Shown piece by piece: positions 1 to 7,862 of a stretch of DNA of 15,984 nt. The translations under genes were made by a program, and so were the position numbers. Origin of the DNA: Planctomycetaceae bacterium (GTDB lineage Bacteria; Planctomycetota; Planctomycetia; Pirellulales; UBA1268); contig JABHNP010000033.1 of the NCBI GenBank assembly GCA_018694455.1, positions 1-15,984 on the forward strand. The letters are read 5' to 3'. A model generated the notes under the pieces. It saw only the letters and a program-made list of their open reading frames with translations. It did no database searches and was not told the DNA's origin. Position 1 is the first letter of the stretch; every line of letters begins with the position of its first letter.

Positions 1-1575
1 CAGAACATGCGTAGTCGTTATCCAATCCCATCAGATATTCATACGTTTGTCTCGTATCTGCGCGATTCCGGGTACTACTGCGTGAATCGATCAAAGACCG
101 ACTACAACTTCAAAACGGATGATAAAAGTCATTGGGATGATTCAGGTAACAAAGCTCATTGGAAGAATCGTCCTGAAGGAAAACCTTTTTTTGCAGTGTT
201 CAATTCGGGCATCAGCCATGAGAGCAGCCTTTTTGAAAATAAAAAGGAATCAGCTCGAAAAAACGGACTGATTCCTGAAACACCACGTCAGGACCCGGCC
301 TCGGTTACGCTACCACCGTTTCTTCCTGACACGCCAGAGATTCGAGATGATTGGGTAACGTATCTCGATATTGTAGCTGCAATGGACAAACAGATTGGTG
401 ACTGGCTTGCAGAACTAGACGATGCAGGTCTCCGTGAAAATACAATTGTGATTTACTATTCCGATCACGGTGGGATTCTTCCTCGAGCAAAGCGATATAT
501 CTACGATACTGGAACACACGTTCCAATGATTGTTCGTTTTCCAAAAAAATGGATGAAGAACGCACCCGGCTTGCCAGGATCAACAAGTGATCGCCCTGTT
601 AGTTTCGTGGACCTTGCTCCCACAGCACTCAGCCTTGCGGGTGTTGATATTCCGCAAGGTATGCAGGGACGTGCATTTCTTGGTGAACAGAAACAGGAAG
701 CGGCTCCTTACGTTTTTTTGTTTGGCCAGCGATTTGATGCCCGAATGCTTCGTTTTGTCAGGGCGGTAACTGATGGCCAGTACCGATATATACGCAACTT
801 TAATCCTCATCGACATCGAGGCATTCTTGCAGGCTATCCACACAGTCAATCGGGGTGGCGGTCGTTCTACGCACTACAGCAGGCAGGAAAAACAGATGCT
901 GCTCAATCATCATTCTGGAAAGTTCCTCAGCCAGTTGAAGAACTCTACAACACTCAGAATGATCCGTGGGAGGTTACGAATCTTGCTGGTGATCCTGTCC
1001 ATGCGAAACGTCTTGAAACAATGCGTGCCGCAACGTTTGAAACCATGAAAAATATTCGTGATACAGGTCTTGTTCCTGAAGCGATGTATAACCAAATTTC
1101 ATCACAAGGCACGGTATATGACTACGTCCACAACAAGAACTTTCCATATGAAAAAGTTCTCGAGTTGGCCGTCACAGCATGTGATGGTGATCTTCAAGCA
1201 CTTGCGGAACTTCAAAAAGTGATGAAGAGTACCCATCCTGTGTTGCGTTACTGGGGTGCAGTTGGCTGTACTATTCGTGGCAACAATGCAGCATCTGCAA
1301 GTGAGCTTTTGCAATCACTTCTTCGTGATCCAGAGCCGGCAGTTCAACTTGCTGCTGCTGAGGCCCTGGTTGCCGTGGGTGAAAGGCAGGCTGGGCTTGC
1401 GGGGCTGGTGGATGTCTTGAGTATGACGCGTGATGAAATGGTTGTGCTAGAAGCATTACATATTGCCGCTGCGTATAAATTGACTGGAAGCATCCCAAAG
1501 CCCATTTATGAAAAGGCATGTCAAGTTGGTAAGTATCCGAAAGGAATGTTGTCAGACTATCCAGATAATTTATGA
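1..1575 (+). CDS. Sulfatase with C-terminal HEAT-like region (5' end outside window)
   Basis: Hydrolase of sulfate esters, probably of glycans, and probably exported like its relatives. The frame is open from base 1; the ATG at base 7 is an internal codon, because the residues after it (MRSRYPIPSDIHTF) match the mid N-terminal part of planctomycete sulfatases. The missing part would carry the signal peptide, the first metal ligands and the CxP(S/T)R formylglycine motif, so activity cannot be judged. Counting from the base-7 Met, the visible sulfatase core is about residues 1-350: KPFFAVFNSGISHES (59-73), SDHGG metal-site motif (152-156), GTHVPMIVRFP (168-178) and the late segment EELYNTQNDPWEVTNL. 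Residues about 385-500 are short paired helices rich in Ala and Leu (for example DPEPAVQLAAAEALVAVG), a HEAT-like extension common in planctomycete sulfatases. It is followed by a co-oriented StcE-like protease gene. Substrate and S1 subfamily are not determinable here. Confidence 0.93.
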   Translation, partial: QNMRSRYPIPSDIHTFVSYLRDSGYYCVNRSKTDYNFKTDDKSHWDDSGNKAHWKNRPEGKPFFAVFNSGISHESSLFENKKESARKNGLIPETPRQDPASVTLPPFLPDTPEIRDDWVTYLDIVAAMDKQIGDWLAELDDAGLRENTIVIYYSDHGGILPRAKRYIYDTGTHVPMIVRFPKKWMKNAPGLPGSTSDRPVSFVDLAPTALSLAGVDIPQGMQGRAFLGEQKQEAAPYVFLFGQRFDARMLRFVRAVTDGQYRYIRNFNPHRHRGILAGYPHSQSGWRSFYALQQAGKTDAAQSSFWKVPQPVEELYNTQNDPWEVTNLAGDPVHAKRLETMRAATFETMKNIRDTGLVPEAMYNQISSQGTVYDYVHNKNFPYEKVLELAVTACDGDLQALAELQKVMKSTHPVLRYWGAVGCTIRGNNAASASELLQSLLRDPEPAVQLAAAEALVAVGERQAGLAGLVDVLSMTRDEMVVLEALHIAAAYKLTGSIPKPIYEKACQVGKYPKGMLSDYPDNL

Positions 1576-1588
1576 AAAACCCGTGCCC

Positions 1589-1612
1589 GAGTGTCGCTCT
1601 GAAGCGGCGCTC
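1589..1612 (+). terminator. Hairpin just after the sulfatase stop
   Basis: GAGTGTCGCT (1589-1598) pairs with AGCGGCGCTC (1603-1612) around the loop CTGA, giving ten pairs of which two are G-U in RNA. It begins 14 bases after the sulfatase stop codon. No T-run follows, so it is not a classical intrinsic terminator; it could be an mRNA 3'-end stabiliser or partial attenuator between the sulfatase and the protease gene. Confidence 0.35.
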
Positions 1613-1737
1613 TTCGAGGATGCGTTGGTACTTGTTGTAGGCTGAACTATGTCGTTTCAAATAGTCTGAAAGTACACCGATGAAAATCGACTCTGATCCT
1701 TTCTTGTGTTATCGTCTGTTCGTTCACTTTTTTCATC

Positions 1738-1743
1738 GGAAGG
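1738..1743 (+). promoter_or_regulatory. Ribosome binding site for the StcE-like gene
   Basis: GGAAGG lies 10 bases before the ATG at 1754. It favours that ATG over the upstream in-frame GTG at 1706, whose extra 16 residues would precede an otherwise ordinary signal peptide. Confidence 0.55.
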
Positions 1744-1753
1744 TTCAGTGCAC

Positions 1754-4111
1754 ATGCTGTTCGTAAACTGTATCCGTATGATGGCAGCTGTGACTCTGTG
1801 TGCCACGCTAACGAATTCCCTTTATGCAGCGAAGACCCTGGTCTTCAATACAACTACACCAACCAATGATCTGGAAGGATCGCTCGCAGCACAGGTTTTA
1901 TGCGCCCAAAGTCAGATTGTACCTGCACAAATTCGTACGGGAGATCATCAGCCGCATTTGGTTGGTAATCGGAGATGTTTGGTAATGGTGCGACCGCTTC
2001 AAGCTGACAGCACGGCCCCAATGCAGCTTGCCGCGGTTGATAAAGGCGGGGAAACTCTCGGAATTCTTGACCTTGTGCAACCTGAAGAATTCCCCAAGAC
2101 AGCCTACTACCTCGACGGGATACCGAAGGAGCCAGTTTCTTTTCAATCGCGTCCCGGTGTTGTGACGCGATTGAACAAAAGTGGTGACCTGAAGAAGTTG
2201 AGTGATCCTGATGCAACATTTTTAAACCAGCAGTTGCAAAAAAGTGAATTGGTTGAAATTCAAACTGCTGATGGGAGATGGTCCGCCAATATATACCTGC
2301 CAGAACAGAAAAATCATGATGGCAAAATGATCCGGATTCATTCGAATGCGGGATTAAAGTCAACGATTCATTATGGTGATCGCTCCGTCATTGTCAGCCG
2401 TTCCCAGACATTGCAGTTCAAGGCTGTTCGTGGGCAGTGGCTTTGGGAAGATGAACTTCAGAATCAAAATATTCTATACGCCGCAGCAACGTGGAGCTGT
2501 GTTCTTCCTGCCGAATGGATTGTTCCAGGTTTAAATCTTTGGTTTCGTCAGGAAGGTCAACGCGGTCGATTAAAAACTCTCAAGATCGGGGCGCCGACTG
2601 AACTGCTCCTGCATACCATCGACCTCGGTATGCTTGCTCCACCGCGCGGTCAGTTTAATTTTGCCATAGATTCGACAGCTCATCGAGAGTATTTCCAGAC
2701 GGTTCCAACAAGTCGAATGATCGTCAGTGAATACGAATCATTGTTTCTTCGGCAAGTGATGCTACCTGATGGCACACTACTCATTGAGCAGGATCCGAGT
2801 ACTGGTGGGTGGCACACCGGCACCATGCGTCAGCGTATCGGCAAAGAATTGATCTCACACGGTATTAATAATGCCAACTATGGAATCCATAGCACAGCCG
2901 GTACAGGTGAAGGAAGTCACCCGTACGTTGCAGCACAGCTAACAGCTCATACCAGTTGTGGCAACTATTCAAACGGCATCGTGACACATGGCGGCTCGGG
3001 TGGCGGTGGTATTGTGACACTTGATCAAACAATTGGTAATGAATTCAGCCATGAAGTTGGTCACAACTATGGACTTGGGCATTACGAGGGTGGCTTTCTT
3101 GGTTCCGTACACCACCCCGCTGATCAGATCAATTCAACATGGGGTTGGGATGCAGATAAAAACCGATTCATCCCAAATTTTTCTCCGTATCGCAGCGGAA
3201 AAGATGCATGCCTGAGCGACCAGTGCCAGAGTCCGTTTTATGGTCGTTCCTTTGGGCTCGATGCAATGGCGGGTGGTGCACCACTCTCGAGTTTCAATCG
3301 TTTCACGTTGTATACACCGTATTCGGCATCCAAAATCCAAAGCTTCTTGGAAAGTAAAGCCGTGTTTGATTCACAGTCACCATCCGGGTTTCGGAAGTGG
3401 AATGTTGATACAGGACATATGGACCCGTATGACCACACGATTGAAGTGTGTGAAAAAATCGATGCTTCAGTGAGCGGCCTCACTTCAGAAAAACTAATCT
3501 CATTACTGTCTGAGTACGATGTGGTTGTCGTGTCAATGCAGGATGGGAAATGGATAAAAGATCTTGAGTTGCCACGAGCTTCGATGGTTAATCGTGGGCG
3601 TACTGTAACAATTGAACAGAACGCCTCTTACGATAGCTTTCTTTTGCTTCATGGTGAGCGACTTAAGATGCCACGTGGTTTTAAAGCAAGTTACATATCC
3701 AACGGAAAGCTTTGGAATAAAAAGCAGGGTGTTCAGCATCAGGTCAAACGCAAGCCACAGGAGTTCGGCATACCAGTCACAACACTTGTTGGTTACTATG
3801 ATCCACAAAATGAATTGGTCAGCTATATTTATCCGGCGTTGCACGGTGCGTATGGTTTTACCTACGCAGATGATAGTCACCAAGTAACTGAGGGTGATTG
3901 CTATCTTCGAGTTGAGACTCGTGAAGGCTCGCTATCTTTTCGCTTGGCAAACCATCGCATTGACCAGAATGTGATGAATAAATTTCATATCAATGTTCCT
4001 GAAACGATGAAGCCACGTAGCGTTTCGATTATGTGTCAAGGAAAAGTAGCTGATAAAAAAACACTGAGCCCTGTACGTGAAAAATTGACTTACAGAGAGT
4101 ACGGTGAGTGA
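1754..4111 (+). CDS. stcE: StcE/TagA-like secreted M66 zinc metalloprotease (mucinase)
   Basis: Predicted extracellular zinc protease of 785 residues. Residues 1-25 are a Sec-type signal peptide (cleavage likely after LYA); ATG 1754 is preferred to GTG 1706. The zinc site HEVGHNYGLGH is at 433-443 (ligands H433, H437, H443; catalytic E434), the exact M66 signature, with the flanking GGSGGGGIVTLD (413-424) and STWGWDADKNRFIPNF (461-476). From memory, the protein is collinear with E. coli O157 StcE: N-terminal NDLEGSLAAQV (38-48), WIVPGLNL (255-262), ELLLHTIDLGML (283-294), AHREYFQTVPTSRMIV (309-324), TLVGYYDP (677-684) and FRLANHR (729-735). StcE, also called TagA in vibrios, cleaves Ser/Thr-rich O-glycosylated proteins such as mucins and C1-esterase inhibitor and leaves by type II secretion. 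The ORF stops where StcE continues for roughly 100 more residues. It is co-oriented with the upstream sulfatase. The family call is very sure; substrate is inferred. Confidence 0.95.
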   Translation: MLFVNCIRMMAAVTLCATLTNSLYAAKTLVFNTTTPTNDLEGSLAAQVLCAQSQIVPAQIRTGDHQPHLVGNRRCLVMVRPLQADSTAPMQLAAVDKGGETLGILDLVQPEEFPKTAYYLDGIPKEPVSFQSRPGVVTRLNKSGDLKKLSDPDATFLNQQLQKSELVEIQTADGRWSANIYLPEQKNHDGKMIRIHSNAGLKSTIHYGDRSVIVSRSQTLQFKAVRGQWLWEDELQNQNILYAAATWSCVLPAEWIVPGLNLWFRQEGQRGRLKTLKIGAPTELLLHTIDLGMLAPPRGQFNFAIDSTAHREYFQTVPTSRMIVSEYESLFLRQVMLPDGTLLIEQDPSTGGWHTGTMRQRIGKELISHGINNANYGIHSTAGTGEGSHPYVAAQLTAHTSCGNYSNGIVTHGGSGGGGIVTLDQTIGNEFSHEVGHNYGLGHYEGGFLGSVHHPADQINSTWGWDADKNRFIPNFSPYRSGKDACLSDQCQSPFYGRSFGLDAMAGGAPLSSFNRFTLYTPYSASKIQSFLESKAVFDSQSPSGFRKWNVDTGHMDPYDHTIEVCEKIDASVSGLTSEKLISLLSEYDVVVVSMQDGKWIKDLELPRASMVNRGRTVTIEQNASYDSFLLLHGERLKMPRGFKASYISNGKLWNKKQGVQHQVKRKPQEFGIPVTTLVGYYDPQNELVSYIYPALHGAYGFTYADDSHQVTEGDCYLRVETREGSLSFRLANHRIDQNVMNKFHINVPETMKPRSVSIMCQGKVADKKTLSPVREKLTYREYGE

Positions 4112-4968
4112 AGCTATCTCGGATGGTGGCAATACACGCTGATTCACAGGCAGTTTCTGTCGCCGGGAGCACATTGAATCAAAAGTATCGTACGAAAGCA
4201 AGTATCTACTTTTTGACAATGGCAGTGATTTGAAGTTCTTTGGCGGCATCAGCAGGCAGCGTGCTACATATGCTCTGAGTGGGAAGCCTTACTTTTCAAA
4301 AACCGTTTGCGCTGAATGTGGTGTACTGATCAACGGTGAAAGAAGAAGGAATGAAGCTGTTGCAACACAGACTCAATCACTTGTTCGGACGCATCATTCA
4401 TGTTGAGTACTGCCTTGAAGTATCATCGTGTATGTGACGCACACAGACTGCTGTCAGGCTCGCTGGTCTCTTGGTACACCATAGATATGAAACACATACA
4501 ACCAAAGGTGTGTCAGGCTAAGTCATTCCTTTAATCCTTGGAGAATGTAGGGAAATTACAAAGCGGCACGCTGGTTGTTGGCTCGGCTAGTATTTCGGCT
4601 AGCGTACTTTCACCAAAAGCTTTTTGAACTGAGGCTAACGCAGCATCCATACGACGATGGAGTGGACACAGATTCACGCCGTGCCCCTTGAGTTCGAGAG
4701 GACAACTTTTTCTTTGGACATTAGCGATCTAAAAAAACAACGTATGGTTCGTGCATTTGGCAAGTTGCTATGGGTTCAAAATGATCTGATAAATCGACAC
4801 TATGCAGCAGGAGCAAAATATTCAGGTGCTGAAGCTGCGTAGGTGACATCTTCAGGCTGAATAAAATATAGTCGGTACAAACACATTAAACGGTGTGTTT
4901 CACAAGACGTTGGTGATACTTTATGGATATGCTCACAATTTGTGACATGTTCAGGGTTTGTGACCTGC
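4112..4968. other. 857-base gap between convergent genes, no supported gene
   Basis: This lies between the 3' ends of the StcE-like and phoD-like genes. Two open stretches were examined. One runs 4143-4406 (+), 87 codons without a stop but without an early start codon. The other is 4657-4842 (+), 61 codons from an ATG with no ribosome binding site. Neither protein is recognisable. All three forward frames just after 4111 were read for the missing StcE C-terminal domain and nothing resembling it was found. The gap also holds the hairpin at 4879-4900 and the tandem repeat beginning at 4921. Confidence 0.6.
4879..4900. terminator. Hairpin in the convergent gap
   Basis: AAACACA (4879-4885) and TGTGTTT (4894-4900) form a perfect 7-bp stem with an 8-base loop, 69 bases beyond the phoD-like stop in that gene's direction. 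It is AT-rich and lacks a clear T-run on either strand, so it is a weak terminator candidate only. Confidence 0.3.
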
Positions 4969-4974
4969 TCAGGA
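4921..4974. repeat. Three tandem 18-bp units across the phoD-like stop codon
   Basis: Units are 4957-4974, 4939-4956 and 4921-4938. The first two differ at 3 of 18 positions; the third is diverged (about 11 of 18 matching). Read on the minus strand each unit begins NNNTGA, so the gene's own TGA (4971-4969) is followed in frame by another TGA 18 and 36 bases later and then a TAA. The unit is a multiple of three, so the array preserves frame. Confidence 0.7.
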
Positions 4975-7278
4975 AATTCTATTTTCACCACGGTTTTCAG
5001 CTTGATGGATGACTACCGGCCATCCAGCGAATTGATTGTTTGGGTTCCCGTCGGTTGCATCAACAGCAAAACGATAGCAGTCGATGTGGTATGTCTTTGC
5101 TTCACAGTCGATAGTAACGACACCAAAGCCACTGGCTTTCGAGTGTGCCTTTTTATAGCGTCCTATTTCTGTTCCTTTGGCTTCAGGGTTGCCCACTGAA
5201 TAGACATAGACTTTATTGCCACAGCCATCGAGATATTCCCCTGTGTTGTTGTAGCCGTGTTCGGGGCGATTCTTGTGTGGCATGCCTACTTCATCAGGAA
5301 GCCAGGATCGCGGATATCCGGCGGCGATAGCAGGCGTGCAGAACGCCCAGTTACTGTCTCGCTGTTCGCCGACTCCATACTGGGACAGAGTAGTAAGGTG
5401 CTGATCTCCATTAATATGAAGTGCCATAGATTTTCGAATGATATCAATGGCATTGTTTCGTGGTGTCTGTGGCCAGGCACCTGAGTCAAGGTCAGCTTTT
5501 AAATATTGTTGTTGACCACCGTGGTGGGTGGCAACACCGGCGAATACGGTTTGGCTGAATAACACTTTCATAGTGTGGCCGCGCCAATCGTCACCCCACT
5601 GTTCAAGAAATTTCTCTTGTCGCTCGCCAAGCAAAACAAGGCCTTCTTTATCGAGCACAGTGGTGTCGAATGTAGGGTCCAGGACGTGATCAGCCCTGCC
5701 ACTACCGGTTTCCACACGCTCCGGTCCACTTTTCCACTGACGATCGGCGATGATAGCAAAGCTTACACCGCCGTAGACAAGATCGGTGTAGTAGACACTG
5801 ATATCTTGTAAGGATGGATTGGGATTATAGGGAGCCGGATGGTGGCTGGTATTGGTTTTGTGAACAACGTTGACCATCTTGGCCGGTTCACGATAGCCTC
5901 CTTTTGAGCTTGCACCACCTTCAAGATCTTTCATTGCAGCGCCGCCTTCACCCCAGATATTCCCTTGGAAGACGTCGTGATCGTCAGGAAGGCAAACGGT
6001 TGGGCTGTTCTTCATGGCTTCACGGAATGACCAGCCGAACTGATAAAATTTTCTTAAGTAATTTAATATCGCCGGGTCTGCTGGATCACGAATGATGCCG
6101 AACCCACCGTGATTTTCGTAGAGCTGATCACCAGAGAAGTACAGCATATCCAGATCGAGTTTGATGAGATTTTCAGCAACTGGTTCGTAGGGAAATGCGT
6201 AGTCATTCTGGCAGGTTAACGCTCCAAGCCGAAGTGAACGACCAGAGGGATTTGACTTGATGAGCCCGCCCCATTCGTTCTGGGTGACGGACCCATCTTT
6301 GTGTGTTTCGAGATAGACCAGACGGTATTGAGAAGCCAGCTTCTCTGACCAGTTTGGAATAGTAAATGTGGCGACCCAGGCATCAGGGTCCAGAGTCGCT
6401 TCACCGAGTGAATTCCATGCACCATCTTGTTTGATCTGAAGTTCGACGGACTGGTTGTCTTCTTTTCCAAGCGGTCCGGTAAGAGCGCTCATTTTCATAA
6501 TGAATCCTTGATCAGACCGTGAGTCGCTCAAGGTGTACATAGACCAAAGGAGAGGGCCGAAGGCATGGTCTGGTGAAATTGTGAACGCTTCGCCTTCGAG
6601 TTCCCAGTCAGTAAATCGATAGCCATCGACTGCTTCTTGGGTCTTCTTTGGACCAGTGTATTGGCTGACAAGGGCTACATTGCCCAGAATGCTTTTCGCC
6701 GGCACGCTGTGGGTTACCGAAGCAGCACTGCCGTCGCCCAGCGTTAATGTGAGCTCAATCATCTTTCCATTTTGTTTTCCGGAGAGAACAAGAATGTTTT
6801 CACCACCAGCATGATCCTTCGGTAGTGTCACTGTCTGATTGCCGATAAACAGCTGGTTCTGATCACTATTGATACCCGCATTGATTCCTGATCGTGCGAA
6901 ACAGTTGCTGCGGTATTCATTGAGATCGCTTTTGACGCCGACTCGAAATCCACCACCACCATCTTTTCCTTCACCTGCGACGAGCCGGACTGCCATGGCA
7001 AAGCCCTTTTCAGGATGAGTGATCTGATGAGTCAGGTGATGAATACTTCTATTTTCAGCATTGGAGATGCACTGAGCCCAACCATGTTTTATTTTCCAGT
7101 TTTCCATTGGGTTGGCCCAGTAGTCGCCACCGAGCCAGACCCTGTCGTTGGTATTATTCCATGAGCGATCGGTGCCTTTGGTCGCTGCTTCTGTTTGTAG
7201 AGCGAGGAAATTTGTCAGGCTACCGGCAGCAAGAATTTTGAGTGAATCACGACGGGAAAGTTTGCTGTGCATAACCAT
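4969..7278 (-). CDS. Tat-exported PhoD-like metallophosphatase with N-terminal extension
   Basis: Predicted periplasmic or surface phosphomonoesterase or phosphodiesterase of 769 residues. The N-terminus has a twin-arginine signal: SRRDSLK at 8-14, then a hydrophobic stretch to about residue 29. Residues about 40-235 look like a beta-rich, LamG-like concanavalin fold (GGGGFRVGVKSDLNEYRSNC region at 107-126); residues 240-345 may be an Ig-like domain. The PhoD-type catalytic domain runs from about 348 to the end with its metal-site motifs in order: GDQLYE (383-388), PDDHD (431-435), ADRQW (511-515) and NGDQH (623-627). These fit the family's binuclear Ca/Fe chemistry. It starts at ATG 7278, with a second ATG two codons on; the ribosome binding site is weak. 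The nearest upstream co-oriented gene is 584 bases away, so it is likely its own unit. phoD is not assigned as a symbol because the protein is longer and more divergent than classical PhoD. Substrate unknown. Confidence 0.92.
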   Translation of the reverse strand: MVMHSKLSRRDSLKILAAGSLTNFLALQTEAATKGTDRSWNNTNDRVWLGGDYWANPMENWKIKHGWAQCISNAENRSIHHLTHQITHPEKGFAMAVRLVAGEGKDGGGGFRVGVKSDLNEYRSNCFARSGINAGINSDQNQLFIGNQTVTLPKDHAGGENILVLSGKQNGKMIELTLTLGDGSAASVTHSVPAKSILGNVALVSQYTGPKKTQEAVDGYRFTDWELEGEAFTISPDHAFGPLLWSMYTLSDSRSDQGFIMKMSALTGPLGKEDNQSVELQIKQDGAWNSLGEATLDPDAWVATFTIPNWSEKLASQYRLVYLETHKDGSVTQNEWGGLIKSNPSGRSLRLGALTCQNDYAFPYEPVAENLIKLDLDMLYFSGDQLYENHGGFGIIRDPADPAILNYLRKFYQFGWSFREAMKNSPTVCLPDDHDVFQGNIWGEGGAAMKDLEGGASSKGGYREPAKMVNVVHKTNTSHHPAPYNPNPSLQDISVYYTDLVYGGVSFAIIADRQWKSGPERVETGSGRADHVLDPTFDTTVLDKEGLVLLGERQEKFLEQWGDDWRGHTMKVLFSQTVFAGVATHHGGQQQYLKADLDSGAWPQTPRNNAIDIIRKSMALHINGDQHLTTLSQYGVGEQRDSNWAFCTPAIAAGYPRSWLPDEVGMPHKNRPEHGYNNTGEYLDGCGNKVYVYSVGNPEAKGTEIGRYKKAHSKASGFGVVTIDCEAKTYHIDCYRFAVDATDGNPNNQFAGWPVVIHQAENRGENRIS

Positions 7279-7862
7279 ATTCTTGGGTTTTTAAAGATTC
7301 TTCTGAAAATAATGAAATGGGAACAGTCTCTTATTCGATCACGACGAACAAGAATACATATCTCTGCATATGCTTTTACATGTGTCCCATATATTCACCA
7401 AGGGAAATTCAAAACACTTTAACAAAAGTACGAAAACTGTTCACCGCCCCAAAGCAATCGACTCATAAAGCATGCAGATTTTGAAGAGGAAATATACGTA
7501 TTCGATCTATCATTTTAGCCGGTTTCTTACTGTACACCATGTTTGAGAAACAGGCTTATAAGGCATTCAGTGGCACGCGGTCTTTGCTCATGAGAAACCT
7601 TGAAGTCAATAAATTGGCAAGGCACAGGAAGGAGTGGTCTCTCATCAAGAACGATCAATGTATTTGATTAAAAGTACATCAAGGAAGCCAACTGCTGAGA
7701 AGACGAAGATCTCAAAAGAGTGCAGAGGTTTTAGAGATGATTGAATCGATTGATTTCTGCCAGAAAGGTTACGACATCAGTACTCGTAAAAGAAGCAATA
7801 GAATGCTGATATTTAAATTAATTTTCAAAAGCTTGAAAGGAATACACAAGAAATTTGCTGCA
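7279..7862. other. 584-base AT-rich gap upstream of the phoD-like gene
   Basis: No convincing gene was seen. A short inverted repeat TTTCAA/TTGAAA (7823-7838, 4-base loop) lies about 25 bases beyond the stop of the A24-like gene in its direction of reading, a weak candidate for its 3' end. The promoter of the phoD-like gene should lie in 7290-7450, but no -35/-10 pair stands out. A perfect 8-base palindrome GCATATGC is at 7366-7373. Confidence 0.5.

Noticed and set aside
1271..1660. 129-codon minus-strand ORF
   Set aside because: Shadow of the sulfatase HEAT-like region; its His/Gln-rich composition is typical of antisense frames.
1706..1753. Upstream GTG start for the StcE-like gene
   Set aside because: It would add 16 residues ahead of a normal signal peptide, and the GGAAGG at 1738-1743 fits the ATG at 1754.
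4657..4842. 61-codon ORF as a real gene
   Set aside because: No ribosome binding site and no recognisable family, so it is described only within the gap entry.
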